47,522 nt of DNA from Halarchaeum nitratireducens (GCF_014647155.1 NZ_BMOQ01000011.1:1-47522), one strand, 5' to 3'. Positions 24,177 through 31,497 are shown, counted from the stretch's first letter. Notes: generated by a model from the letters alone, not told the origin. Numbers and translations: made by a program.

Positions 24177-25442
24177 CTATTCGAATTCGACAACACCTTT
24201 CGGACTAATATCAATCAGTTCATTAAAACCAGATCCTCCTTCTACTGGTCCAACTAGTTGGTTTCTGATGATTCGTTGAAGGAGTGTTAACGCAGCCTCA
24301 AAATCATCTCGAAGTTCACTCCAAGTCGGGTTATTATCTCCGTGAACTACATATTGGCGAGAATAATTGTAAAAATACGTTGACGATACGGCTCGATCAG
24401 ACGTTCCTGCGAAGTCGACAAGGTCGTCTGTTTCGACCTCTAGCTCCTCAACCAGATATTCGATTCTGTCCTGTGTTCTAGATTGTTGCTTAAATAGATC
24501 TGAATACCGTTTTGCAAGCAATTCAATCGCACTACATACACTCAAATAGCGCCCTTCAACGGGCCGCGTCGAATTTAATGCATCCCAGTAGTATCCTAAG
24601 ACATGTCGAAGTTGAAGTTCGTCTTGGACATGAGAATCATAATTAGCATATGCTATGTCTAGATATTGTGGAAATTCATCTCCCCAGACTAACCTTTCTG
24701 ACGTGAATGCACCACCAATATCTCCTTGTGTAGACCACAGTTTTGTAAATCGAATTCCGTTATCAACAGTATCGGGGGACTCTCCATCGATGCTGATTAC
24801 TTCTCCTCGGACGAAATTTGGCCCTATCCCCTGTACAAATCCTGACAAGGATAGTACATCACTCAGCTTTTCGCGAGCTTGATCTACTTGATGTGAGAGA
24901 CATCCAGGAATATCTAATGTAACTACAACCTCTGCTGTTCGGAGAAGAGTTTTGTGAGACTTGATGAAATCAATTCGCTCATCTATCTCATTTACTGATG
25001 ATGCTGTCAGACGCCACGTATCCCGATTTATAAGTTCGATCTCGTCTACCGCATTGTGTGGGATGAATGGCTTGAAACCCAGAACATCGAACTGCACACT
25101 AACTTCCTCACCCTCGTAGGACACATATCCAACAGAACCGTCAATCACTATTTCGGAGGGCGGTGACAGAGAACTAATGTATCGGTGACTGCCTTCATTC
25201 CTACTTGATTGTAAGCCAAGAGAAACTATGACATTAGAGAATTCAACTCTGTCGCCATCCAAGGTTGTTCCTCCAATGGCACCGATATTTTCTGAGAGCT
25301 CTGAGGAGACACCGAATCGAGGACTATCGATAACCTCCACATCTATATTCCCTGCTTCTGAGAGTGAGACCTCTGCGCGGACATCTTTGTCATGAATATC
25401 TAGATCCACCGTTTCTTGAAAATAGGGGGTTGATGCGTCCAT
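24177..25442 (-). CDS. HEPN-domain (ApeA-like) defence protein candidate
   Basis: 421-aa protein. The N-terminal ~270 residues are strand-rich and not recognised. The C-terminal region reads as a HEPN domain: SVCSAIELLAKRYSDLF, then DRIEYLVEELEV, then RQYVVHG with R362 and H367 in R-x4-H spacing, then a final amphipathic helix. This resembles the Apea-like HEPN family, which acts as an RNase in abortive infection. Visibly AT-richer than the backbone, so probably acquired. Transcribed away from tnpB, which ends 149 bp upstream of its start. Confidence 0.7.
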   Translation of the reverse strand: MDASTPYFQETVDLDIHDKDVRAEVSLSEAGNIDVEVIDSPRFGVSSELSENIGAIGGTTLDGDRVEFSNVIVSLGLQSSRNEGSHRYISSLSPPSEIVIDGSVGYVSYEGEEVSVQFDVLGFKPFIPHNAVDEIELINRDTWRLTASSVNEIDERIDFIKSHKTLLRTAEVVVTLDIPGCLSHQVDQAREKLSDVLSLSGFVQGIGPNFVRGEVISIDGESPDTVDNGIRFTKLWSTQGDIGGAFTSERLVWGDEFPQYLDIAYANYDSHVQDELQLRHVLGYYWDALNSTRPVEGRYLSVCSAIELLAKRYSDLFKQQSRTQDRIEYLVEELEVETDDLVDFAGTSDRAVSSTYFYNYSRQYVVHGDNNPTWSELRDDFEAALTLLQRIIRNQLVGPVEGGSGFNELIDISPKGVVEFE

Positions 25443-25444
25443 TA

Positions 25445-25590
25445 CCGAAGGGACATCTGTACGTCTATTAGTTCTAAGGGACCACACGTACGAAAAGCAA
25501 GCGACCAGCGGGTCGACATCCACTCCACAGATAGGAGCGTCCGCTCGCTAGCGTCGAGGACGCTACGGCGGCACCTCGCGGGTCTGCGCG
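25445..25590 (-). ncRNA. possible omega-RNA / right end of the tnpB element
   Basis: A GC-rich strip after the tnpB stop that turns AT-rich at about 25490, near the HEPN gene. In TnpB elements the guide RNA ends at the element boundary. A self-complementary stretch (GTCCTCGACGC...GCGGACG region, 25535-25570) could be its scaffold hairpin. The exact boundary is not visible. Confidence 0.3.
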
Positions 25591-26832
25591 CTATTCGTTG
25601 GGCGTCACTGTGGCCCCCTCGACAGGATACCACTGGTGATCGTCCCACTGGAACCGCACGGGCCGTGCCGTCGGCCTGACTGGTTTGTCCGTCGCCCTTT
25701 CGAGCAATGTTCTCGACGCAACGAGATCCGCATGGCCGTCGAAACCACACGGGCAAGTAAGCGTCTCTCGATGACGACGCGTTCGTTCTCGCTCACCGCA
25801 GTCTGGACACGTCTGGGACGTCCAAGCCTCTGAAAGTGCTTTCACGTCGATGCTGTACTCTTCACAGACTGATTCGAGTCGATCAATACACCGTCGGTGG
25901 GCCCAGAACGACTGTGCTTTGAGATTCGCCTCCACCGACCAGTACTCACCGAGCACTCCGGTGAGATCGCCGTGGTAGAGCGTTGTAACACCAGCTTCGT
26001 CTAACCGTTCAACTACGTCACGGAGGAGTGCGTTCACCGCATGATCGCGCCGTCGAGAGCGCTTGCGATAGAGACGCTTGATTCGCTGACTGGAGTGTTG
26101 TCTGTCGGGGAGTTTCGCTTGAGCGCTGGCGATAACGTTAGTCGTCTCTCGAAACTGCTCGAACGGCTGGTGGCCACTGTAGATATACTGCCTACCGGTT
26201 GTTGTCGTACAGGCAACGAGCACGTTTGCACCGAGATCGAGTGCAGCGGCCTCGGAGCCATCTGATCTGCTCTCTTCGATATCGTCGATGGTTACGGATT
26301 GGTGCACGCGGTACGTCTCTTCGACCGAGTCGTACGAGATTTCGAGCCGACCACTGTCCCCATGCCACTTCGGATTGCCCCGAACCGGTAACCGAAGCCG
26401 TTCGTACATTCCGAATCCGTACTCGTCTTTGAGATCCATGCCGATGCGGATTTCCAGTCGGGATCGCCTATTCCACTGAATGGTGTACGAATCGTTTCGA
26501 ATGTAGGTGCGGAGCTCTCGGCCATCGTCTTGATTCCCCCAGTAGCCGGGGGGACTCGGATCGTACTCAGGATTGTCGAGAAGTTCGAAGAAGGATCGCC
26601 ACGCAGTATCGTTCACGCGAGCGATCTGTTGGGTCGTCGCTCCGCTTAGCACGTCGACGTACTCGTCGTAGTAGCCGTCGCACTCCCAGACACTTTCGCC
26701 GTCGAAGAACTGCTGGCGGCGGTCGTAGGTGAGTTTGTTCCACAGGCTTGCTGACGCGTCCAGCACTCGCGTAAGGATCTCTTCTGTTGTTTCAGAGTCG
26801 GGAGCGATATCGAACGTATTCGTTCGTTTCAT
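25591..26832 (-). CDS. tnpB: TnpB-like RNA-guided nuclease (IS200/IS605, tnpB-only element)
   Basis: 413-aa TnpB of the haloarchaeal style. RuvC-I is ALDLGANV with D199; the zinc ribbon is C342/C345 and C360/C362; RuvC-III is DGHADLVAS with D369. At RuvC-II, where most TnpB proteins have Glu in E-D-L, this one reads HGDL (287-290) with Gly in the Glu place; E296 or E301 nearby could substitute. No tnpA is present, so the element would not move alone. The guide RNA normally spans the 3' end of tnpB and the strip just after it; here that is 25445-25620. The start overlaps the stop of a 35-aa ORF (ATGA). Confidence 0.85.
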   Translation of the reverse strand: MKRTNTFDIAPDSETTEEILTRVLDASASLWNKLTYDRRQQFFDGESVWECDGYYDEYVDVLSGATTQQIARVNDTAWRSFFELLDNPEYDPSPPGYWGNQDDGRELRTYIRNDSYTIQWNRRSRLEIRIGMDLKDEYGFGMYERLRLPVRGNPKWHGDSGRLEISYDSVEETYRVHQSVTIDDIEESRSDGSEAAALDLGANVLVACTTTTGRQYIYSGHQPFEQFRETTNVIASAQAKLPDRQHSSQRIKRLYRKRSRRRDHAVNALLRDVVERLDEAGVTTLYHGDLTGVLGEYWSVEANLKAQSFWAHRRCIDRLESVCEEYSIDVKALSEAWTSQTCPDCGERERTRRHRETLTCPCGFDGHADLVASRTLLERATDKPVRPTARPVRFQWDDHQWYPVEGATVTPNE

Positions 26833-26936
26833 GGTTCTGAACGATATTGCATCCAGGGCACGCCTTCGCCGATTCCGGTTGACTGCACGATTCTCGGAAA
26901 ACTACTGTCGGATTTGGGCTGGCAACGTCGTTTCAT
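26829..26936 (-). CDS. 35-aa leader ORF overlapping tnpB start
   Basis: MKRRCQPK... of 35 residues, with an AAAGGAAT ribosome-binding-like stretch before its ATG and a hairpin leader 20 nt upstream. Its TGA overlaps the tnpB ATG (ATGA), so it may couple translation of tnpB. It could equally be the stub of a host gene cut by insertion of the tnpB element, with the remaining leader now driving tnpB. No family recognised. Confidence 0.35.
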   Translation of the reverse strand: MKRRCQPKSDSSFPRIVQSTGIGEGVPWMQYRSEP

Positions 26937-26956
26937 TTTCAATTCCTTTCTGGTGA

Positions 26957-27002
26957 AGGCACGATCACGTCGCGCCTCCGCCCGTTCCGGGCGCGAAAAA
27001 CC
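26957..27002 (-). promoter_or_regulatory. T-tract/tandem-hairpin leader, copy 7
   Basis: In gene sense: GGTTTTTCGCG, perfect 6-bp stem CGCCCG/CGGGCG (26988-26993 with 26979-26984, 3-nt loop), GAGGCGCG, then CGTGCCTTCACC with an AGGC/GCCT pairing. The CGTGCC core is shared with the copies at 11339, 27279 and 31310. Confidence 0.6.
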
Positions 27003-27030
27003 AACACCAGCAAGTCGAGTTGGGGTCACA

Positions 27031-27207
27031 TCATCGGTCGCTGTGGCCCCACATCCGCGGCACGTAGCCGAGGTGTTCGATGTCGTCAGCGTAGTCACGA
27101 AGGAGCCCGATCAGGACGATTTCCGGAACACCGTTCTCGGCTTGTTCGACTAGCCAGTCCTCCAGTTCGACTTCGGTCTCTTCAATCTCGTTCAGTTCGA
27201 CCGCCAC
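27031..27207 (-). CDS. 58-aa acidic micro-protein
   Basis: Starts at GTG 27207 (no in-frame ATG) and reads MAVELNEIEETEVELEDWL..., a compact acidic two-helix protein ending in GYVPRMWGHSDR. From memory, haloarchaea have small proteins with a similar LIGLLRDYADDIE core, but I cannot name the family. A GGAGG stretch lies upstream within a 16-codon ORF (27211-27261) that begins soon after a hairpin leader; that ORF may be a leader peptide. Function unknown. Confidence 0.55.
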   Translation of the reverse strand: MAVELNEIEETEVELEDWLVEQAENGVPEIVLIGLLRDYADDIEHLGYVPRMWGHSDR

Positions 27208-27210
27208 CGG

Positions 27211-27261
27211 TCATCGCGCCTCCTGCTGACGGTACACCTGTCGCTGGTGGTAGTGTCGCAT
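27211..27261 (-). CDS. 16-aa possible leader peptide
   Basis: ATG at 27261, 17 nt after the hairpin leader; MRHYHQRQVYRQQEAR, ending 3 nt before the GTG of the 58-aa gene. Its short length and position fit a translated leader, but a chance ORF cannot be excluded. Confidence 0.3.
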   Translation of the reverse strand: MRHYHQRQVYRQQEAR

Positions 27262-27278
27262 CTCGAATCACCTGTGCT

Positions 27279-27328
27279 GTGCAGGCACGACCGAATGCGC
27301 CTGCACTTTTTGCAGGTGCTCAAAAACA
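27279..27328 (-). promoter_or_regulatory. T-tract/tandem-hairpin leader, copy 8 (mutually exclusive stems)
   Basis: In gene sense: AATGTTTTTGAGCACC, then CCTGCA/TGCAGG (27311-27316 with 27300-27305) and GTGCAGGC/GCCTGCAC (27299-27306 with 27279-27286, 12-nt loop, perfect 8 bp). Both stems need the same middle segment, so only one can form at a time, as in an RNA switch. Confidence 0.6.
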
Positions 27329-27454
27329 TTACCGTACTACCCAGTCAGAACCCGATGCCGTAGAACTATTGTCACACTTGGATTGAAGCGGTGATTTTGA
27401 GACCGTAACTCGGCAGCCCCTCAACTTAATGCCCGTCTGGTCAATGCACCGCGT

Positions 27455-28051
27455 ATGGGATTGTTCGATAAAGTTACAGACGCTATCGGAGGTAATAGCG
27501 AGGGGGAAAAGGATACTACTGAAGTGACCGGCGCATTCGATGTTCCAGCTTGGGCCGTTGAAGATAGGGTGAACGTCGATAAACGCACAGAGATTATCCA
27601 CGAACACTACCACGTAACTGAGGAACAAGCACATACCATTGCTCAGAAACTGAAGGAAGAGCTAGAAAGTACAGAAGGATACAGCCAGCACTCAATCATC
27701 TCTAATTTAGAAGACGATCTTGATCTTGACTATGACCTTCTTGAAACCATTGTCTGGACCGAGAGAGCTTCAATTGAAACGATGGACAGGGTGAATACCT
27801 ATCTCGAACAAAACGACCCTGATAAGCTCTACAAGATTTCTGGTCCAGATGATGATCGTACTCACCCGATTACTCGTGAGGCAATGGAAGAGATTGAAGA
27901 GAAGGGTGGAGTAACAATGGAAAAATTAGCGAGGATCTTAATCAGGAAAGCTGAGAAGTATGAAGATGAAGGGGGTACTCCAGAGCGAATGGAACATTGG
28001 GTTCCTCATGAGAAGTTCCGATTCTCTATCGTCGCTCACGTTGACTTCTAA
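27455..28051 (+). CDS. 198-aa hypothetical protein, possibly phage-head-related
   Basis: Acidic, helical protein. The C-terminal part has SGPDDDRTHPITREAMEEI and later EHWVPHEKFR, a distant echo of the C-terminal region of phage head-morphogenesis (SPP1 gp7-like) proteins, but the cysteines usual there are missing. The N-terminal 30 residues look disordered. The ATG at 27455 follows a CTTAAT box at about 27424, fitting a leaderless mRNA. AT-richer than the backbone. Function unknown. Confidence 0.6.
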   Translation: MGLFDKVTDAIGGNSEGEKDTTEVTGAFDVPAWAVEDRVNVDKRTEIIHEHYHVTEEQAHTIAQKLKEELESTEGYSQHSIISNLEDDLDLDYDLLETIVWTERASIETMDRVNTYLEQNDPDKLYKISGPDDDRTHPITREAMEEIEEKGGVTMEKLARILIRKAEKYEDEGGTPERMEHWVPHEKFRFSIVAHVDF

Positions 28052-28053
28052 AG

Positions 28054-28539
28054 CTACTCGCCCCCAAGGATCTCCTCTCTCCAGTCCTTCTTTGCCCCGG
28101 TAGGCGTCTTCATCTCTTTCTGTATGGTCGCATAGAGAATTCCGAGGGGGAGTAGCAAAATGAAACCAAAGAAGCCTGTTGCGATGAGTCCGTCTGTGAT
28201 TGAGAGGGAACTCCCAATCACGACTATCCAAATGATGAGGATAAGCCCTCCCAAGAGTATAGAAGCGCCTGCTGCAAGTCCAATTCCAATCGAACCAAGG
28301 ATTCCGTGTGCTGCTGGTTCATAGCCACACTGCGGGCACTTATCTGCCTCTACCGATATTTTTGAGTCACATTTCTCACATGGCCCAGTTTCCTTAGCCG
28401 TCGATTCCTCTGTTTCTAATTCTCCCCCCGGTTCAGGCTCAGATTCCGCTTCATCTGGTCCGGTGAGATCGGCACCACACTCCGCACAGAATGAGTCATT
28501 TAGCTCATGTTCGGTTCCACAATTCGAGCAGTAGGGCAT
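28054..28539 (-). CDS. double zinc-ribbon membrane protein
   Basis: 161-aa protein. N-terminal zinc ribbon CSNCG...CAECG (residues 4-22), an acidic linker, a second ribbon CEKC...CPQCG (about 54-73), then two membrane helices at about 82-108 and 115-136 and a basic cytoplasmic tail. Such zinc-ribbon/two-helix proteins are common in archaea without a settled role. It converges with the 198-aa gene (2-bp gap) and is divergent from the next membrane-protein gene, whose start lies 62 bp away. Confidence 0.75.
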   Translation of the reverse strand: MPYCSNCGTEHELNDSFCAECGADLTGPDEAESEPEPGGELETEESTAKETGPCEKCDSKISVEADKCPQCGYEPAAHGILGSIGIGLAAGASILLGGLILIIWIVVIGSSLSITDGLIATGFFGFILLLPLGILYATIQKEMKTPTGAKKDWREEILGGE

Positions 28540-28601
28540 ATCTCAGCTGTTTACCATCTACTCTCATAAACGTGGGTCTCCGAGTTGTCCATAGAATAAG
28601 G

Positions 28602-29147
28602 ATGAGTGATGACGATGAGTACATAGAAAGAATGCGAGAGGTGGTTAAGAATTTGGATAGCCCGAAGTGGAAAGCGAAGTATGAAAATGAATTAGAGACA
28701 GTCGAAGAGAGTCATGAATTACTTGCACAGACGTACTATAAGGTAATTCAAGGTGTCATTATTGGCACTCTTCTTCTCCTTATCTTCCTTGTTTTAGTTG
28801 ATGTGGCACTCTATTTCCACGCTTTGATATATGGTCTGACAATCAACATCTGGGGAACTATGTTTATAATCTATCCATCATTGAGAGGGAGATACATGAT
28901 AGCTGGTATTTCAGAGAATGTGGACCGGAATGCAATCAGGAGAATTGAAACTCGACGTGTAGTATTCACACTATCTGGATTTAGTCTACTTGCGTTCGGT
29001 TTCGTACTCCAGATTCTAGCACATCAATCACTCAGAGGAAGCGAATTCATCACTCAAAACTGGTTAAGCGGGACTCTACCAGAATGGTCCGCAATACTGT
29101 TTATATTTATGGGATTTGTCTTTGTCTTCTGGCACTACGGAAAGTAA
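28602..29147 (+). CDS. four-helix membrane protein, unknown
   Basis: 181-aa protein starting MSDDDEYIERMREVV. A charged N-terminal helix is followed by hydrophobic segments at about 46-68, 72-92, 119-140 and 156-178. No family recognised. It may work with the divergent zinc-ribbon membrane protein. An upstream in-frame ATG exists but would overlap that gene. The cargo segment ends just after it, where repeat R1 copy C begins. Confidence 0.65.
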   Translation: MSDDDEYIERMREVVKNLDSPKWKAKYENELETVEESHELLAQTYYKVIQGVIIGTLLLLIFLVLVDVALYFHALIYGLTINIWGTMFIIYPSLRGRYMIAGISENVDRNAIRRIETRRVVFTLSGFSLLAFGFVLQILAHQSLRGSEFITQNWLSGTLPEWSAILFIFMGFVFVFWHYGK

Positions 29148-29165
29148 TAGAACGTCAACTCGGAC

Positions 29166-29462
29166 AGCGTCGAGACCAGATTCATTTTAGCCCGGAACGG
29201 GCGCGGGCGGTGCGGAGAGCGCCCGCACGCCCGGAATGGTCGGTCGCGAGCGACGCGGAGGGCGGAATGCGGCGAGCGGGGCGGGCCGTACCGAAGCACC
29301 TGATCAACTGAGTCCCACGCTTGGTGACCCAGCCGCTATCTTGGCGGATTCAGAAAGGGCGAGGCCGTCTCGGTCGTCCCCCGACCCTGCAAGCACCGCA
29401 GGCACGAGGAGCGCAGCGTGGGTCGCGGGATGGCGAGCGGCCGAGGGCTTTCGAGACGAGCA
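29166..29462. repeat. repeat R1, copy C (full length)
   Basis: Nearly the same as copy A over about 290 bp, but preceded by cargo DNA instead of an OB-fold upstream region. It lies 3' of the PIN pseudogene, as copy A lies 3' of the intact PIN gene. The 370-bp stretch 29148-29517 contains only this repeat. Confidence 0.75.
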
Positions 29463-29517
29463 CGACTGTCGTTGACGGACTACCAGCAACCGGTCGACGG
29501 GCTGGCCCGGAAGCGGA

Positions 29518-30019
29518 CTACTCGAGCAGGTCCTGGACGAACCGGAAGCCATTCACGAACGTCACCGAGTCGCCGTACCCCTCACTTGCGAGGACGGTCT
29601 CGGCACCCTCTCCAGCGAGCGTATCCGTCGTGTAGATGTACGCTTGGTCTGCAGCCCCCTCGACAAACGCATGGGCAGCGACGCCTGCCAGCGCTGGATC
29701 GGCACGCCCGATCTCGTCGGCCGGCCGGTCATCCGCGTTCGCGATGTATCGCTGGACGCCATCCATCGTCCGCGACACCAGTCCCAGCGAGTAGTCCAGC
29801 GGCGCTGCCACACGCGCCCATCCCTCCTCGATCGCCGTGTCGATCGGCGGGGTGTCGACGCCGTCCACCTCAGTGGTCAACTCGTCGTAGACCCGCTCGG
29901 GGAAGACGAATGTGATGTCGTTCCGGCGGGCGAACGTGCGGACGGCCTGATACCGCCGGTTCGACGGCTGGCCCAGTCGCGACGAACAGGCTGGTATCCG
30001 CGATATGGATGGCGGTCAC
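29518..30019 (-). pseudogene. PIN-domain RNase, copy 2 (frameshifted)
   Basis: Homologue of 14160-14690. It starts at GTG 30019, overlapping the regulator stop (GTGA), and encodes MTAIHIADTSLFVATG, then shifts frame; removing one G of the pair at 29971-29972 restores GQPSNRRYQAVRTFARRND and joins the downstream frame, which runs to 29518 with the C-terminal acidic residues (TTDTLAGEGAE). So it is either a one-base insertion that inactivates the toxin or a sequencing error. The regulator next to it is intact. Confidence 0.75.
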
Positions 30020-30615
30020 GCGTCGTCGACGTCGTCCTCGTCGGCATCTTCGATATCCGCAACCGACGCGCCCGACGTCTCGATGTCGAAGTGCTCGAGG
30101 ACGACGGGCCGGAGTGCCTGCAGAATGATTTCGGCTGCGAGCGGCGAGATATCGAGATCCTGGGCCATCAGCCGGTGGGTGATCTCGCCCTGTTCGCGGT
30201 CGACCGCGTAGGTGAGCGCCGTCGCCAGCCCGGCGATTCCGTGCCGGTCGATGTACGTATCGATGTCGTCGTCGGTCGCCCGCCGGCCGACGGCGTCGAT
30301 GAGCGCCGGCGTGATCGTGTACTCGCGAGTGCCATCGGCCGTTGTCACGGTCAGGTCGATCTCCCGCGCAACGTACCGCCGGGGCTGTTCCTCGCTGGTA
30401 GCCTCAATGACGCCGGCGTCGACGAGCCGGTTGACGTAGGTGTAGGCTGTGCCCTGCGCGAGGTCGAGGGCGTCCATCAGTTCCTGGACGGTCGAGTCGC
30501 CCTCACGAGCGAGATACGAATACAGCTGGGCGAGGGCTGGTTCTTCGAGGAGGTCCGCGACCGAGAGGAAGTCGCGGATGACCTCGCCGTCGGCCCGGTT
30601 CGAGGTTCGGGACAT
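30016..30615 (-). CDS. winged-helix regulator paired with PIN protein, copy 2
   Basis: 199-aa paralogue of 14700-15407: winged helix with EPALAQLYSYLA, LMDALDLAQGTAYTYVNRLVDAGVI at about residues 27-75, then the same helical domain (DIDTYIDRHGIAGLATAL ... RLMAQDLDIS) and an acidic tail. Identity by eye is roughly 30 percent, so the two blocks are old paralogues. Its stop overlaps the start of the PIN pseudogene. A TATA box (30647-30654) and an inverted repeat over the expected transcription start suggest autorepression. Confidence 0.75.
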   Translation of the reverse strand: MSRTSNRADGEVIRDFLSVADLLEEPALAQLYSYLAREGDSTVQELMDALDLAQGTAYTYVNRLVDAGVIEATSEEQPRRYVAREIDLTVTTADGTREYTITPALIDAVGRRATDDDIDTYIDRHGIAGLATALTYAVDREQGEITHRLMAQDLDISPLAAEIILQALRPVVLEHFDIETSGASVADIEDADEDDVDDA

Positions 30616-30627
30616 GGCTTCGGCAGT

Positions 30628-30654
30628 GATTACAGTTTACAGCGAATCAATAAA
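30628..30654 (-). promoter_or_regulatory. promoter and candidate operator of regulator 2
   Basis: In gene sense TTTATTGA (30647-30654) lies 32-39 nt before the ATG; partly overlapping it is TGATT...AATCA (ends 30628 and 30650), an inverted repeat spanning the likely transcription start. Confidence 0.45.
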
Positions 30655-30671
30655 GAGTGTTGGGGGTCAGT

Positions 30672-31010
30672 TCACCCCGACTCGGGCATGGCGACGAGAT
30701 GGTCGTCGAGCTCCCGCGTCCAGTACGTTGCGGGCCCACCTGAACTACAGCGGACACAGAGGTGTAGCGGTCCCTCGAGATGCCCGAGCTCTACGCGGAA
30801 GCGAGTCAGCGCTGCGAGCGTGTCGACGACCAGTCCACAGCCGTCACAGGCGACGTGATCGCGCTCGTCGAGATCCGGTTCCGTCTGAATCGCGCAGTCG
30901 ACGCAGATCGGGTGGGTGACCCGTTCGTCCTCCCCCCAGGTGTGGGCATCGCCAGTCTCGGTACCGGGCGGGGTGTCGCAAAACGCACACCCAGAGAGGG
31001 TCTGTTGCAT
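30672..31010 (-). CDS. cysteine-rich zinc protein, copy 2
   Basis: 112-aa paralogue of 15513-15869 with the same four cysteine pairs (CAFC, CVDC, CDGC, CVRC) and the PATYWTRE ending. The ATG at 31010 overlaps the stop of the upstream gene (ATGA), showing translational coupling; the longer in-frame start is less likely. Probably binds zinc; role unknown. Confidence 0.7.
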   Translation of the reverse strand: MQQTLSGCAFCDTPPGTETGDAHTWGEDERVTHPICVDCAIQTEPDLDERDHVACDGCGLVVDTLAALTRFRVELGHLEGPLHLCVRCSSGGPATYWTRELDDHLVAMPESG

Positions 31011-31300
31011 CACGCGTCCTCCTCGCCGGCGTCCTGCGCGGCCACCCATCCTTGATGGAAGACAGCCAGCTGGCTGATCGCGTCGAACGCCTCGCCGCTC
31101 GGCTCGTGAATGAGGACTCGCTGCTCGGCGACCGCCGTCACGACACCGTTGTCGACGAGGTCACTGACGAGCTGTCGCGCCGTCGGCTCGTCGACGTCCG
31201 CCGTCGCACCGCGGGCTGCATCCCGGTCCTGGGCGAGAAGTTCGGTTTCGAGCCGTTCGTAATCGGCTGTCGTATCGTCGAATGCGTCTGGATCAGGCAT
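31010..31300 (-). CDS. 96-aa acidic wHTH-like protein
   Basis: Small acidic protein; residues 38-75 (TARQLVSDLVDNGVVTAVAEQRVLIHEP) look like the recognition helix and wing of a winged helix. ATG 31300 is preferred over one 6 codons upstream because it lies 9 nt after the hairpin leader at 31310. First gene of the four-gene operon zinc protein/regulator/PIN. There is no counterpart in the first block. Confidence 0.6.
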   Translation of the reverse strand: MPDPDAFDDTTADYERLETELLAQDRDAARGATADVDEPTARQLVSDLVDNGVVTAVAEQRVLIHEPSGEAFDAISQLAVFHQGWVAAQDAGEEDA

Positions 31301-31309
31301 GGAAATCAC

Positions 31310-31355
31310 GCGAGGCACGGTCAGGAGCGCGCCTCGCGCCTCCTGGCGCAGATAG
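31310..31355 (-). promoter_or_regulatory. tandem-hairpin leader, copy 9 (T-tract degraded)
   Basis: In gene sense: GTCTATCT in place of GTTTTTCT, stem GCGCC/GGCGC (31345-31349 with 31336-31340, 4-nt loop), then perfect 7-bp stem GCGAGGC/GCCTCGC (31331-31337 with 31310-31316) carrying the CGTGCC core, then ATG after 9 nt. Confidence 0.55.
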
Positions 31356-31462
31356 ACATGAAGCAGAGATCGGGAGCGAAGGGAGGTAACTGCAGGACGC
31401 AGACTCGTCCACTACCTCGACGGGAACCTCACAACGCGGTTTGCTCCACCGGTGAGGCGATG

Positions 31463-31469
31463 ATATATT
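31463..31469 (+). promoter_or_regulatory. TATA box of the beta-lactamase-fold gene
   Basis: ATATATT lies 29-35 nt before the ATG at 31498, fitting a nearly leaderless mRNA. Confidence 0.55.
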
Positions 31470-31497
31470 GTGCCGGCCGCTGATAGGACAGATATCG

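Noticed and set aside
27455-28051. Firm call as a phage head protein
   Set aside because: Only a faint C-terminal resemblance is seen, the usual cysteines are missing and no other phage structural gene is nearby.
29644-30858. 404-codon plus-strand frame
   Set aside because: It is antisense to the PIN pseudogene and regulator 2, both of which have clear homologues at 14160-15407.
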